64,000 nt of DNA from Kineococcus rubinsiae (GTDB lineage: Bacteria > Actinomycetota > Actinomycetes > Actinomycetales > Kineococcaceae), in the NCBI RefSeq assembly GCF_011839805.1, contig NZ_VWPY01000001.1, positions 62,001 through 126,000 on the forward strand. The letters run 5' to 3'. The notes beneath the pieces were generated by a model. It was not told the DNA's origin. It saw only the letters and a list, made by a program, of their open reading frames with translations, and ran no database searches. Below, piece by piece: positions 8,859 to 18,169 of this stretch. Position numbers and translations under genes: made by a program. The number at the start of each line of letters is the position of its first letter. Position 1 is the stretch's first letter.

Positions 8859-9941
8859 TCAGGCGGTGCGCGAGTCGAGCGCCCCCGCCAGCGCGCTGCC
8901 GCACTCCTCGACCGCGCGCAGCACACGCTCGGCTGCGAAGCGTGACCGCAACCGGTCAGCGCCCGCCACTCCGAAGGCGCTGCAACGGAATCCGTCGCGC
9001 CACGTCCCCAGGACGGCCCGCGCGACGAACCGCTCGTCCTCCGCGCGGAACAGCGTTCCCGTCACGCCGGACACCACGACGTCCGCCGCGGCGTGGCGGC
9101 CCGGGGCCACGACGGCGCGGGCGCGGGCCATCGCCGCCAGCGGCACGAGGGTGGCGTCGGTGGAGTTCCCGGGGTCCAGGACGACCGTGGCCGCGTCGAG
9201 CTCGCGGAGCAGGTCCGGGCCGCTGACGTCGCCGGCCCAGGTGACGCGGCCGCCCACGCCGAGGCGCTCGGCCCCGGTGCGCAGGGCCTTCGCGGGGGCG
9301 TCGTCGGCGGGGCCCGCGACGCTCACCGTGAGACCGGGTTCCTCCACGAGGCAGCGCAGCAGCCCGCCCAGCACCGCGCGGCTCCACGGCGCCCCGCCGA
9401 GCACCAGCAGCCGGGGCGGGACGGCGGGGTCGACGGGGCGGGGGCCGCCGTCGGCGGCGGCCAGCTCGTGGGCGGCCAGGGCCTCCAGCAGCGCCTCGAC
9501 GGGCGGCGCGCCGGCGAGGGGCCGCAGCAGCTCCCGGTGCGCGGCGGAGGGGGCGAGCAGGGCGTCGGCGCCGCGGGCCAGCGCCGTGACGGACGCCTGG
9601 GCGGCGGCGTCCAGGCGCAGCCCGGCCAGCGCCATCCGCGCGAGCACGGGCGGACCGCCGAGGCGGCGCGCGGCCAGCGCGGCGGCCGCGGCCGGCACGT
9701 CGAGGGAGAGGACGACGTCGTGGCCCCGGGCCTGCTCGAGGACCGCCTCGCCGTGCGCGGCGGCCGCGCGCAGCAGGTCCGGGGCGCCCGGGGACGGACC
9801 GGTGGCGGCGGGCAGGACGGCGACGGAGGCCCCGGTCGCGGTGGCGAGCGCCGCCGCGACCCCGGCGGGCAGCGCGGCCAGCGGGTGCCGCGCCGCGCCG
9901 GCGGGGTCGCCGTGCACGAGCAGGTACCGGGGCGCGCTCAC
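8859..9941 (-). CDS. glycosyltransferase-like protein, GT-B fold
   Basis: The 360-residue product looks like a divergent GT4-type protein: a Rossmann-like N-half, a second half starting with PRLLVLGGAP, and a C-terminal nucleotide-sugar region (ATLVPLAAMARARAVVAP, then VVSGVTGTLF). The usual EPFG catalytic glutamate motif is not evident, so activity is uncertain. The GTG at 9941 overlaps the stop of the ANTAR gene upstream in a GTGA junction, so the two are co-translated. That pairing hints that the ANTAR protein's function is tied to cell-surface glycan or glycogen-like metabolism, but this is only context. Confidence 0.65.
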   Translation of the reverse strand: MSAPRYLLVHGDPAGAARHPLAALPAGVAAALATATGASVAVLPAATGPSPGAPDLLRAAAAHGEAVLEQARGHDVVLSLDVPAAAAALAARRLGGPPVLARMALAGLRLDAAAQASVTALARGADALLAPSAAHRELLRPLAGAPPVEALLEALAAHELAAADGGPRPVDPAVPPRLLVLGGAPWSRAVLGGLLRCLVEEPGLTVSVAGPADDAPAKALRTGAERLGVGGRVTWAGDVSGPDLLRELDAATVVLDPGNSTDATLVPLAAMARARAVVAPGRHAAADVVVSGVTGTLFRAEDERFVARAVLGTWRDGFRCSAFGVAGADRLRSRFAAERVLRAVEECGSALAGALDSRTA

Positions 9942-10405
9942 GACGGGCCGGCCCAGTCGCGCTGCAGGAGACCAGCCCCGCCCGCGCGCAGGCTCGGCAG
10001 GTCGGCGAGCAGGGCGGTGGCGAGGTCGAAGAGCTTGACGTTGTGGGTCTGCGAGACCGACGCGAGGTCGCGGAAGGCCTGGTCCTCGTCGCAACCGGTG
10101 AGCGCCATCACGACTCCCTTCGCGAGGTCGATGACCGGCCGGCGCGACAGGGCTGCGCGCAGCTGGGCCACCTCCCCGCGCAGCAGGACGACCTCGGCGA
10201 GGAGGTCGTCGTCGGTGCCGGGTCCCCCCGCGGGCTGGAGGGTCCCGTCCGGCCCGGCGGGGGCGGACGGGGTGGGCGCCGCGCCGTGCCCGGCGGGGAC
10301 ACCGGCGGCGCCGGTCTCACTGCTCTCGTGCTGAGTGGATCCGTCGAGCGGGGTCGTCCCGTCGTGCGGGGTGCTGCCGTCGTGCGGGGTGCTGCCGTCG
10401 TGCAT
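9938..10405 (-). CDS. ANTAR domain protein with repetitive N-terminus
   Basis: The 155-residue protein has a disordered N-terminus made of repeated HDGSTP-like hexapeptides, a short coiled segment (about residues 65-85, LLAEVVLLRGEVAQLRAALS) and a C-terminal ANTAR RNA-binding domain (PVIDLAKGVVMALTG onward). No sensor domain is visible; the coiled segment may mediate dimerisation or partner binding. I prefer the ATG at 10405 with GGAGG upstream (11-base spacing); an in-frame GTG at 10441 adds twelve residues but lacks a site. Its stop overlaps the next gene's start. Confidence 0.75.
   Translation of the reverse strand: MHDGSTPHDGSTPHDGTTPLDGSTQHESSETGAAGVPAGHGAAPTPSAPAGPDGTLQPAGGPGTDDDLLAEVVLLRGEVAQLRAALSRRPVIDLAKGVVMALTGCDEDQAFRDLASVSQTHNVKLFDLATALLADLPSLRAGGAGLLQRDWAGPS
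10335..10403. repeat. 18-base tandem repeat inside the ANTAR gene
   Basis: About four head-to-tail units of 18 bases, two nearly identical (GTGCTGCCGTCGTGCGGG, 10371-10388, and a partial copy after it) and two diverged (10335-10352, 10353-10370). On the coding strand they give the HDGSTP hexapeptide repeat. Copy number may vary between strains. Confidence 0.8.
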
Positions 10406-10541
10406 GCTGCCCAGGACCTCCGGAGGATCGCGCCGCTGCACGTGCTGCAGCGGACGGTCCGCGGTGGCGAGGTCTGGGCCGCGCGTTCCGGGGTCGAGCC
10501 TAGGGCTGGACGCCGGGAGCGCTCGCTGGAACGCCCCGCCC

Positions 10542-11597
10542 TCAGGCGTCCAGGTGCGGGCCCAGCAGCGAGAGGTCGGCCGGGCTGAGGCGGTCCCCCG
10601 CGGTGGCCGCCTGGTGCCAGTGGGGGTAGCGCAGCGGCACGGCGCTGACGTCGTCGAGGCGCTGCCGCTCCTCCGGGGCCAGCACGAGGTCGGCCGCGGC
10701 GAGGTTGTCGCTCAGCTGCTCCTCGGTCCGGGCGCCGATGACCAGCGACGTGACGCCCGGGCGCCCGAGCAGCCAGGCCAGCGCGACCTGGGCGGCCGAG
10801 ACGCCGCGCGCCTGGGCGACGTCGACGAGGACGTCGACGACGTCGTAGAGCTTCTCCTGGTCGTGCACGGGGGGCTCGCTCCACTCCCCCAGGTGCCGCG
10901 ACCCGGCCGGGGCGTCGACGCCGCGGCGGTACTTGCCGGACAGCAGCCCGCCGGCCAGCGGGCTCCACACGAGGACGCCGACCTCCTGGTCCAGCGACAG
11001 CGGGACGAGCTCGTCCTCGGCGTCGCGCGCCTGCAGCGTGTAGTGGATCTGCTGGCTGACGTAGCGCTGGTAGCCGTGGGCGTCCGCGGTGGCCAGGGCC
11101 TTCATCAGCTGCCAGCCCGTGTAGTTCGACGCGCCCACGTAGCGGACCTTGCCCGAGCGCACGAGGGTGTCGAGGGCCTCGAGGGTCTCCTCCAGCGGCG
11201 TCTGGCCGTCCCACTCGTGGATCTGGTACAGGTCGATGTGGTCGGTGCGCAGCCGCCGCAGGCTGCGCTCCACCGAGCGCACGAGGTGGTGGCGCGAGGC
11301 GCCGCCGTCGTTGGCGCCGGGCCCGACGAGCATGCGGGCCTTGGTCGCGATGAGCACGTCGTCGCGGCGGCCCTCGAGCACCTCGCCGGTGATCTCCTCG
11401 CTGAGCCCGTCGGAGTACATGTCCGCGGTGTCGAAGAGGGTCACGCCCGCGTCCAGCGCCAGGTCGACCTGCCGCCGCGCCTGGTCGACGCCGGCGGAGC
11501 CGACGGCCGCGAAGGCCCCCGCACCCCCGAACGTCATCGTCCCCATGGTGAGCGTCGAGACGCGCAGTCCCGACCGTCCGAGCCGTCGATGGTCCAC
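10542..11597 (-). CDS. aldo/keto reductase
   Basis: This 351-residue TIM-barrel oxidoreductase has the family's catalytic set: Asp and Tyr in DTADMYSDG, Lys in LIATKARM, and His in DLYQIHEWD. It reduces aldehydes or ketones with NADPH in the cytoplasm. The start is a GTG at 11597, where the conserved LGRSGLRVSTLTMGTM opening begins. The C-terminus ends LGPHLDA. It stands alone between the ANTAR gene and the secreted CAP protein. Substrate unknown. Confidence 0.92.
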   Translation of the reverse strand: MDHRRLGRSGLRVSTLTMGTMTFGGAGAFAAVGSAGVDQARRQVDLALDAGVTLFDTADMYSDGLSEEITGEVLEGRRDDVLIATKARMLVGPGANDGGASRHHLVRSVERSLRRLRTDHIDLYQIHEWDGQTPLEETLEALDTLVRSGKVRYVGASNYTGWQLMKALATADAHGYQRYVSQQIHYTLQARDAEDELVPLSLDQEVGVLVWSPLAGGLLSGKYRRGVDAPAGSRHLGEWSEPPVHDQEKLYDVVDVLVDVAQARGVSAAQVALAWLLGRPGVTSLVIGARTEEQLSDNLAAADLVLAPEERQRLDDVSAVPLRYPHWHQAATAGDRLSPADLSLLGPHLDA

Positions 11598-11676
11598 GGC
11601 ACGGGACCCTACGCCCGGGACCCGCCGCCCGGGGCTCAGCGCCCAGGGCTCAGCGACGGAGCTCAGAGACCGGGGC

Positions 11677-12918
11677 TCAGCCGACGGTGGTGCGGTGCGT
11701 GGACCAGGAGTACGTGAGCGTGCCGCCCTGGAACTGCTGGGCCACACCGCCCGCGACGGGGTGCTCCGGGCCGGCGGGGAACCCGAGGCGGCCGGTCTCC
11801 CAGCCGCTCTGCGCCCACGCGTCGCGGATCGCGCCGCGCACGACGTGCGTGCCGGCCGCGGCGCTCCAGTAGACCGAACCGCCCTGGAAGTGGGTGAACG
11901 CCCCGCCGCGCACGGGGGTGTCGCCCTGCACGGGCAGGCCGAGGAACCCGTTCTCCCAGCCCGTCGCGCCGTAGGCGTCGAGGATGGCGCCGCGCACGAC
12001 CTGCGCGCCCGTCGCGCCGCTCCAGTAGACGAGCCCGCCCTGGAAGCGCTGGGCGAGGCCGCTGCGGATGCCGAACTCCCCCGAGACGGGGTAGCCCAGG
12101 CCGTTCTCCCAGCCGGTCGCGGCCCAGCGGTCGCGGACGGCGCCCCGGACGGCGTGCACGCCGGTGGCCGGGCTCGTGTAGAGCGAGCCGCCCTGGAAGT
12201 GCTGCCCGGCGCCGCCGCCGCGCAGCGGCCCGAACTGCGCCCCCGTGGGCAGCCCCAGCCCGCCGACGTTCGCGCCGGCGGCGCGGTAGCCGTCGAGCAG
12301 GGCGCCGCGCACGGGGATGCCGGCGTAGCTCTGCGAGCCGTCGGCGTTGGCGCGCACGAGCGGGGTGGCGGCGCGGGCGCTGCCGAAGTCGACGACCCAG
12401 TAGGAGCGCCACACGGTGCGGCCCCCGGAGGAGGTCTTCGTGTAGACGGTGCCGATGCCCGCGGCCGTGTAGGTGCGGTCGAGCAGGACGGTGCGGTGCG
12501 GCGTCGAGCCCATCCAGCTCTTCACGGCCAGGTCGCCGTTCTCCAGGCCGTGGGTGTCGGCGTTGCCCATGTCGGCGGTGGCGACGATCTCGCCCCACCG
12601 GCCGTAGCCGGACAGCAGCCGGGCGAGGTCCGGGTTGTGCTTCATGCCGTCGCCCTGGCCGAGCACGTCGGCCCAGCGCTGGGCGACGGCGTCGAGCCCG
12701 CCGTCCAGCTGCACGGGACCGACGCCCACCGCGGCGCGCTGGGCGTTGAGCCCGGCGAGGATCTGCTGCTCCTGCGTGGCCGCGGGCACGACCGGCGCCA
12801 GGACGTCGGCCGCCGCGGCGGAGGACGCCGTCGCGAGCGCGGCGCCGGGCAGCACGAGCAGGGCCGCGAGCAGCGGGCCCAGCAGGCGGGGGCGGCGGGG
12901 ACGACGGGAGGTCAGCAC
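11677..12918 (-). CDS. secreted CAP domain protein with LGFP repeats
   Basis: The 413-residue product has a cleavable signal peptide (charged start, hydrophobic residues about 11-30, AAA-rich cleavage region near 37). A CAP/SCP-like domain follows (about 45-190, with QRWADVLGQGDGMKHNPDL and GEIVATADMG). The C-terminal half is about four LGFP repeats of some 50 residues, each with GWENG, LG.P and FQGG(x)(V/L)YWS patterns. LGFP repeats are thought to anchor proteins to the actinobacterial cell wall, so this is probably a wall-associated protein. The start at GTG 12918 is inferred from the signal peptide and lacks a strong ribosome site. Confidence 0.85.
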   Translation of the reverse strand: MLTSRRPRRPRLLGPLLAALLVLPGAALATASSAAAADVLAPVVPAATQEQQILAGLNAQRAAVGVGPVQLDGGLDAVAQRWADVLGQGDGMKHNPDLARLLSGYGRWGEIVATADMGNADTHGLENGDLAVKSWMGSTPHRTVLLDRTYTAAGIGTVYTKTSSGGRTVWRSYWVVDFGSARAATPLVRANADGSQSYAGIPVRGALLDGYRAAGANVGGLGLPTGAQFGPLRGGGAGQHFQGGSLYTSPATGVHAVRGAVRDRWAATGWENGLGYPVSGEFGIRSGLAQRFQGGLVYWSGATGAQVVRGAILDAYGATGWENGFLGLPVQGDTPVRGGAFTHFQGGSVYWSAAAGTHVVRGAIRDAWAQSGWETGRLGFPAGPEHPVAGGVAQQFQGGTLTYSWSTHRTTVG

Positions 12919-13338
12919 CCCACCTGCATCGACCCTCCGCGGGTGTGACCCCAGGCGCCGCCCGGGGACCGCCGGGCGCGGGGCGCCCGCCACGGTGGGT
13001 GACCGCCGCTGCGGCCGGCGGGGGTGCCTGCACCCGGACGGGGGGCTCACACGGGTGACGCGCCCGCCGCCGCCGGAGGCGGGGACTCCTCGCGCGGCCG
13101 GTCGCGGACCCGGTCGCGGGGCGGGGCGGACGCGCACCGCGCCACGCCGCTGACCTGCACCTCCCGGTCTATGCAGCGTTGCAAACGGGTGCTAGCGTCC
13201 CGCCCATCTCGACGGGAGCGTCGGGTGCTCGAGTCGTGCGACGGCGCACGAGGCGACATCCGCGAGCCGTCGCCGCACGACCGGCCGAACCCCGGCCGGA
13301 CCCACTCCACGGCCAACGAGGGCAGGGATCGAACGCGC
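12919..13338. other. divergent intergenic region upstream of the arabinoside operon
   Basis: This 420-base gap separates the divergent CAP/LGFP gene and the binding-protein gene. I see no convincing gene in it. It holds one operator-like element, CGTTGCAAACG at 13177-13187, and presumably both promoters. The LGFP side is extremely GC-rich. Confidence 0.6.
13177..13187. promoter_or_regulatory. possible LacI-family operator
   Basis: CGTTGCAAACG has 4-base arms (CGTT/AACG) around GCA and a TTGCAA core typical of LacI-family sites. It lies about 150 bases upstream of the arabinoside operon. No regulator gene adjoins the operon, so the binding protein would be encoded elsewhere. Short and unverified. 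Confidence 0.35.
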
Positions 13339-14691
13339 GTGAACACACACACTTCGTCAGGGGGCCTGTCGCGACGGGCGCTCCTGCGCGGCGGACTGGC
13401 CGCGGGCGGGATCGGTGCGGCCGCCTCGCTGGCCGGCTGCGGCTCGCCGCTGGCCGCCGGCCTGGCCGGGTCGGCCCTGAACCCGGGGACGCTGACCTTC
13501 TGGAACCTCTTCGGCGGCGGTGACGGCGTCCGGCTCCAAACGATGCTGGACAAGTACTCCACCGACACGGGGCCGAACTCCCTGCAGTCGGCCACCTTCG
13601 CGTGGGGCAACCCGTACTACACGAAGGTGTCGCTGGCGACGATCGGCGACAAGCCGCCGGACGTCGCGGTCGCGCACCTGACCCGGGCGGCCAACCTGGC
13701 CGAGGCCGGGCTCCTCACGCCCATCACGGCCGACATGCTGAGCCTCGTCGACCTGTCGTCCACGGACTTCAACCAGAAGGTCTGGGAGACCCAGAAGGTC
13801 AACGGCCAGGACTGGGTCGTCCCGCTGGACACCCACCCGTTCGTGATGTTCTACAACACCGACGTCTGCGAGAAGGCCGGCCTGCTCGGCAGCGACGGCA
13901 AGCTCGCGCCGATCGAGGGCAAGGAGGCCTTCGAGGCCGCGCTGACGGCGGCCAAGCAGGCCACGGGCGGTGTCGGGCTCAGCGTCGCCAACATCAACGA
14001 GTTCGCGACCCCGTGGCGCTTCTTCCAGACGCTCTACTCCCAGCAGGAGGGCGCGACCGAGTTCCTGGGCGACTCGGGCACGAAGATCACCATGAACGAC
14101 GACCTCGTGGTGTCGACGCTGGAGTACATCGCGAAGCTGGCCAAGGACGGCCTGATCAGCAAGGCCGCGGACTACGCCGGCTCCCAGACCGAGATGTTCA
14201 CGGGCAAGTCGGCCTTCTACCTGCAGGGCGAGTGGGAGATCACCACCGCCCAGGGCATCGAGGGGCTGAAGTTCGGGATGGTCCCCGTGCCGACGATCTT
14301 CGACAAGCCCGCCGCGCAGGCCGACTCGCACACCTTCATCCTGCCGAAGATGGACCGCACCGACGAGCAGATGAAGCGCGCGATGGGCTTCATCAAGTCC
14401 ATGCTCGACCAGAGCATGACGTGGGCCGCGGGCGGCCACGTGCCGGCCTACCTGCCGACGCTGGACAGCGCCGAGTACAAGGCGCTGGAGCCGCAGGCCG
14501 ACTACGCGGCCGCGGCCGACGCCGCCGTCTACGACGCGCCCGCGTGGTACTCCGGCTCGGGCTCGAACTTCGAGACCATCGTCGGCGCGGCCATCGGCCT
14601 CTGCCAGCAGGGCCTGTCCACCCCCCAGGACGCCCTGAACAGCATCAAGTCCCAGCTGCAGACCTACGCGAACACGGCGAACCCGCTGTGA
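13339..14691 (+). CDS. sugar-binding lipoprotein of arabinoside ABC importer
   Basis: The 450-residue protein has a twin-arginine start (SRRALLRGG at residues 11-19) and a lipobox ending at Cys34 (LAGC), which suggests Tat export as a lipoprotein. The remainder is a CUT1 extracellular binding protein (LTFWNLFGGGDG, then AFYLQGEWEI). It heads an operon with two permeases and a GH51 arabinofuranosidase, so the likely ligands are arabino-oligosaccharides or similar hemicellulose fragments. The start is GTG 13339. Confidence 0.93.
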   Translation: MNTHTSSGGLSRRALLRGGLAAGGIGAAASLAGCGSPLAAGLAGSALNPGTLTFWNLFGGGDGVRLQTMLDKYSTDTGPNSLQSATFAWGNPYYTKVSLATIGDKPPDVAVAHLTRAANLAEAGLLTPITADMLSLVDLSSTDFNQKVWETQKVNGQDWVVPLDTHPFVMFYNTDVCEKAGLLGSDGKLAPIEGKEAFEAALTAAKQATGGVGLSVANINEFATPWRFFQTLYSQQEGATEFLGDSGTKITMNDDLVVSTLEYIAKLAKDGLISKAADYAGSQTEMFTGKSAFYLQGEWEITTAQGIEGLKFGMVPVPTIFDKPAAQADSHTFILPKMDRTDEQMKRAMGFIKSMLDQSMTWAAGGHVPAYLPTLDSAEYKALEPQADYAAAADAAVYDAPAWYSGSGSNFETIVGAAIGLCQQGLSTPQDALNSIKSQLQTYANTANPL

Positions 14692-14746
14692 GCGCCGTGC
14701 GGACCGCCGCGAACTCCACCCCCGCCGCCCCCCTGGAGGTCTCCCG

Positions 14747-15688
14747 GTGAGCACCCCGACCATCGCGCCGCTGCAGGTCCCGGCCACCAGCTCGAAGCAG
14801 CGGGGCAACATCGGCTACCCCGAGAACAAGCCCGCGTGGCTCTTCCTGGCCCCCTTCGCGGTCTTCTTCGTGCTCTTCCTGGTCGCTCCGACGATCTACA
14901 TGATCATCTCGAGCTTCTTCAACACGAGCATCGCCAAGTCCGGCCTCGGCAGCTTCGCCGGGCTGGCCAACTACCAGGAGATGCTCACCAAGGCCGAGTT
15001 CTGGTCGAGCATGGGCCACACCCTGCTCTTCACGGTCCTCACCGTGATCCCGCTGGTCGTGCTGTCCTTCGTGTTCGCCGTCCTGGCCAACCGGGTGGGC
15101 CGCGGGCAGTGGTTCTTCCGGCTCGCGTTCTTCGTGCCGTTCATCCTGCCGTCGGCGACGATCTCCCTGATCTGGGTCTTCATCTTCGCCCCGACCAACG
15201 GCCTCTTCGCCCAGGTGCAGACGTGGCTCGGCAACGCGGTCCCCACCCCCGTGCTCGCCGACCCGAGCAGCGCCATGATCGGCATCGCCGTCGCCACGAT
15301 CTGGTGGACGATCGGGTTCAACTTCATCCTCTACCTGGCGGGCCTGCAGGACATCCCGCGCGAGCTGTACGAGGCCGCCTCCATCGACGGCGCGTCGCCC
15401 TGGCAGCAGATCCGGTTCCTCACGATCCCGCTGCTCAGCCGGACCACCTCGCTGGTCATCGTGCTGCAGATCATCGCCAGCCTGAAGGTCTTCGACCAGG
15501 TCTACCTGATGACCTCCGGCGGCCCGGGCACGTCCACCCAGGTGGCGCTCGGCCTCATCACCAACACCGCGTTCACCGACTTCCGCAGCGGTGCGGCGTC
15601 GGCCGCGGCGGTGCTCCTGTTCATCGTCATCCTGGCCATCGCCATCATCCGACAGCTGCTCGAGCGCAACCAGGAGAGGACTGCCTGA
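14747..15688 (+). CDS. sugar ABC transporter permease, MalF type
   Basis: This 313-residue membrane protein has a first segment near residues 28-52 (WLFLAPFAVFFVLFLVAP) and an EAA loop (EAASIDGASPWQQIRF) near 205-220. It forms the import channel with the next gene's product. GGAGG lies seven bases before the GTG at 14747. The 55-base gap after the binding-protein gene holds no other gene. Confidence 0.93.
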   Translation: MSTPTIAPLQVPATSSKQRGNIGYPENKPAWLFLAPFAVFFVLFLVAPTIYMIISSFFNTSIAKSGLGSFAGLANYQEMLTKAEFWSSMGHTLLFTVLTVIPLVVLSFVFAVLANRVGRGQWFFRLAFFVPFILPSATISLIWVFIFAPTNGLFAQVQTWLGNAVPTPVLADPSSAMIGIAVATIWWTIGFNFILYLAGLQDIPRELYEAASIDGASPWQQIRFLTIPLLSRTTSLVIVLQIIASLKVFDQVYLMTSGGPGTSTQVALGLITNTAFTDFRSGAASAAAVLLFIVILAIAIIRQLLERNQERTA

Positions 15689-15689
15689 C

Positions 15690-16601
15690 ATGGCCACCCA
15701 AACGGTCGGAGGCAGCAACACCTCCGGTGTCTCCGCGGCAGCACCCGCGACCCGCGGCGCGAAGAACGCGTCGCAGAACTCCACCCGCACGTTCAACGTC
15801 ATCTGCGGTGTCGTCCTCGGCGTCTTCGCGGTCATCTGGCTGATCCCGAGCCTGTGGGCCATCAAGACGTCGCTGACCTCCAACGCCGTCTCGGCGCTGG
15901 GCACGCCCGCGATCCTCAAGGACACCAGCCCGACGCTCGCGTCGTACCTGACGCTGCTCAAGGGCGGCGACATCTGGCACTGGTACCTCGCCAGCTTCGT
16001 GACCTCGGCCGTCACCGTCGTGCTGACGCTGGTCTTCGGCTCCATGGCCGGCTACGCGCTGTCCCGGATGCGCTTTCGGGGCCGCAACATCGTGTTCGCC
16101 CTCATGCTCGCGGGCATCATGATCCCCGGCCAGGTCCTGGTCGTCCCGATCTTCGAGGGCCTCGGCGCCGTCAACCTGCTGAACACCTACTGGGCGGTCA
16201 TCCTCCCGCAGGTGCCCGCGGTCATCGCCGTCTTCGTCTTCAAGCAGTTCTTCGACGGCCTGCCCGTGGAGATGGAGGAGGCCGCCCGCCTCGACGGCGC
16301 CGGCTACTGGCGGATCTACCGCTCGGTGATCATGCCGCTGTCCAAGCCGGTGCTCGCGGCGATGGGCATCCTGTCCTTCGTCAACGTGTGGAACAGCCTG
16401 CTGCTCCCGCTGTTCGTGGTCTCCAACCCGGACCTCATGACCATCCCGGTCGGCCTGGCGACGGTGCAGGGCTCCTTCGGGCAGCGCTACTCCGACATCC
16501 AGGCGTCCTCGCTGCTGGGCGCCCTGCCCCTGGTGATCCTCTTCCTCTTCTTCCAGAAGCGGATCGTCGAGGGCGTGGCCGGCACCGGGCTGAAGGGCTG
16601 A
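15690..16601 (+). CDS. sugar ABC transporter permease, MalG type
   Basis: The 303-residue protein has about six membrane segments and the EAA loop EEAARLDGAGYWRIYRS followed by VIMPLSKP. It is the second channel subunit. The ATG at 15690 lies two bases after the preceding stop, with AGGAGAGG upstream. No ATPase is encoded in this operon, so it must borrow one, as in the first importer of this window. Confidence 0.93.
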   Translation: MATQTVGGSNTSGVSAAAPATRGAKNASQNSTRTFNVICGVVLGVFAVIWLIPSLWAIKTSLTSNAVSALGTPAILKDTSPTLASYLTLLKGGDIWHWYLASFVTSAVTVVLTLVFGSMAGYALSRMRFRGRNIVFALMLAGIMIPGQVLVVPIFEGLGAVNLLNTYWAVILPQVPAVIAVFVFKQFFDGLPVEMEEAARLDGAGYWRIYRSVIMPLSKPVLAAMGILSFVNVWNSLLLPLFVVSNPDLMTIPVGLATVQGSFGQRYSDIQASSLLGALPLVILFLFFQKRIVEGVAGTGLKG

Positions 16602-16602
16602 C

Positions 16603-18138
16603 GTGGACCTCACCCACCCGGAGCTGAGGGGCGTCGTCGACCTCGACGTCGACGGCCCCACCATCAGCCGCCACCTGTACGGGCACTTCGCCGAGCACCT
16701 CGGCCGGTGCGTGTACGACGGCTTCTGGGTGGGTGAGGACTCCCCCGTGGCGAACACCGCCGGGCTGCGCGACGACGTCGTCGCGGCCCTGCGGGCGATC
16801 GACATCCCGAACCTGCGCTGGCCCGGCGGCTGCTTCGCCGACGAGTACCACTGGCGCGACGGCGTCGGCCCGCGCGAGCAGCGCCCCACGATGGTGAACT
16901 CCCACTGGGGCGACGTCGTCGAGGACAACTCCTTCGGCACGCACGAGTTCCTGCAGCTGTGCGAGCTGCTCGGCGCCGAGCCGTACGTCGCGGGCAACGT
17001 GGGCAGCGGGACCGTCTTCGAGATGAGCGAGTGGGTCGAGTACCTGACGCGCGCGGGCGACGCCCCCATGTCGCGGCTGCGCACCGCCAACGGCCGCAGC
17101 GAGCCGTGGCGCGTGAAGTACTTCGGCGTCGGCAACGAGCCCTGGGGCTGCGGCGGGCGCATGAGCGCCCAGCAGTACGCCGGGCTGGCCACCCAGTACG
17201 CGACCTACTGCCGCGACCATGGCGACAACGAGCTGTACCGCATCGCCGCCGGACCGCACCGCGACGACTACGCCTGGACCGAGACGCTCATGAAGACCGT
17301 CGCGGAGCTGGGCGGACGGCGGCTGCTGCACCCCGCACCGTGGCAGGCGGTGTCGTTCCACTACTACACGCTCGGCGGATCCCCGGACAAGCAGGGCTCC
17401 GCGACCCGCTTCTCCACCGACGACTACCACCGCACGATGGTCGACGCGTGGCGGATCGAGGAGATCGTGGCCGGGCACAGCCGGGTCATGGACGCCTACG
17501 ACCCCGACGCCGAGATCGGCCTCGTGTGCGACGAGTGGGGCACGTGGTGGAAGGTCGAGGACGGCACGAACCCCGGCTTCCTGTTCCAGCAGAACGCCCT
17601 GCGCGACGCCCTCGTCGCGGGTGTGCACTTCGACGTCTTCCACGCGAACGCGCGCCGCCTGGTCATGGCGAACATCGCCCAGACCGTCAACGTCCTGCAG
17701 GCGATGGTGCTCACCGACGGCCCGGACCTCGTCCTCACCCCGACCTACCACGTGTTCGCGATGAACGCCGGGCACCAGGACGCTGTGAGCCACCCCGTGC
17801 AGGTCACCGCCGACGGCGGCCGGCACGAGAGCGGGGCGGGCGCCTACCGGACGATCACGACGTCGGTGAGCTCGCGCGACGGCGCCGCGCTCGTGTCGCT
17901 CACCAACCTCGACGTCGACCGGCCCGCCACCGTGACACTGCAGCTGCGCGGGCGCCGCTGGAGCCCCGGCGCGGCCACGCTGCTGACGGCCCCGACACCG
18001 CAGGCGCACAACACCGTCGAGGACCCGGCGGCCGTCGCCCCCGTGCCCTTCGACGGCGCCCGGCAGGTGGGCGAGGCGCTCGTCGTCGAGCTCCCACCGC
18101 ACTCGTTCGCGACCGTGCGGCTGGACCTCGGGGACTGA
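16603..18138 (+). CDS. alpha-L-arabinofuranosidase, GH51
   Basis: The 511-residue enzyme should release non-reducing terminal alpha-L-arabinofuranosyl groups from arabinan or arabinoxylan fragments. The family signatures are clear: HFAEHLGRCVYDG at 28-40, PNLRWPGGCFADEYHW at 69-84, the acid/base Glu179 in GNEPWG and the nucleophile Glu311 in CDEWGTWW. A C-terminal beta-sandwich starts near residue 380. There is no signal peptide, so it acts in the cytoplasm on imported oligosaccharides, which fits its place directly after the importer (start GTG 16603, one base after the permease stop). Confidence 0.95.
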   Translation: MDLTHPELRGVVDLDVDGPTISRHLYGHFAEHLGRCVYDGFWVGEDSPVANTAGLRDDVVAALRAIDIPNLRWPGGCFADEYHWRDGVGPREQRPTMVNSHWGDVVEDNSFGTHEFLQLCELLGAEPYVAGNVGSGTVFEMSEWVEYLTRAGDAPMSRLRTANGRSEPWRVKYFGVGNEPWGCGGRMSAQQYAGLATQYATYCRDHGDNELYRIAAGPHRDDYAWTETLMKTVAELGGRRLLHPAPWQAVSFHYYTLGGSPDKQGSATRFSTDDYHRTMVDAWRIEEIVAGHSRVMDAYDPDAEIGLVCDEWGTWWKVEDGTNPGFLFQQNALRDALVAGVHFDVFHANARRLVMANIAQTVNVLQAMVLTDGPDLVLTPTYHVFAMNAGHQDAVSHPVQVTADGGRHESGAGAYRTITTSVSSRDGAALVSLTNLDVDRPATVTLQLRGRRWSPGAATLLTAPTPQAHNTVEDPAAVAPVPFDGARQVGEALVVELPPHSFATVRLDLGD

Positions 18139-18169
18139 GTGGGCGGACTGATCGGGTAGGAACGGTGCC

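Noticed and set aside
11677-12300. LGFP region as a DNA repeat array
   Set aside because: The repeats are protein-level only; the DNA units are well diverged.
13024-13338. Longer N-terminus for the arabinoside-binding lipoprotein
   Set aside because: The signal peptide with twin arginine and lipobox fits the GTG at 13339; upstream sequence is Arg/Gly-rich and includes the promoter region.
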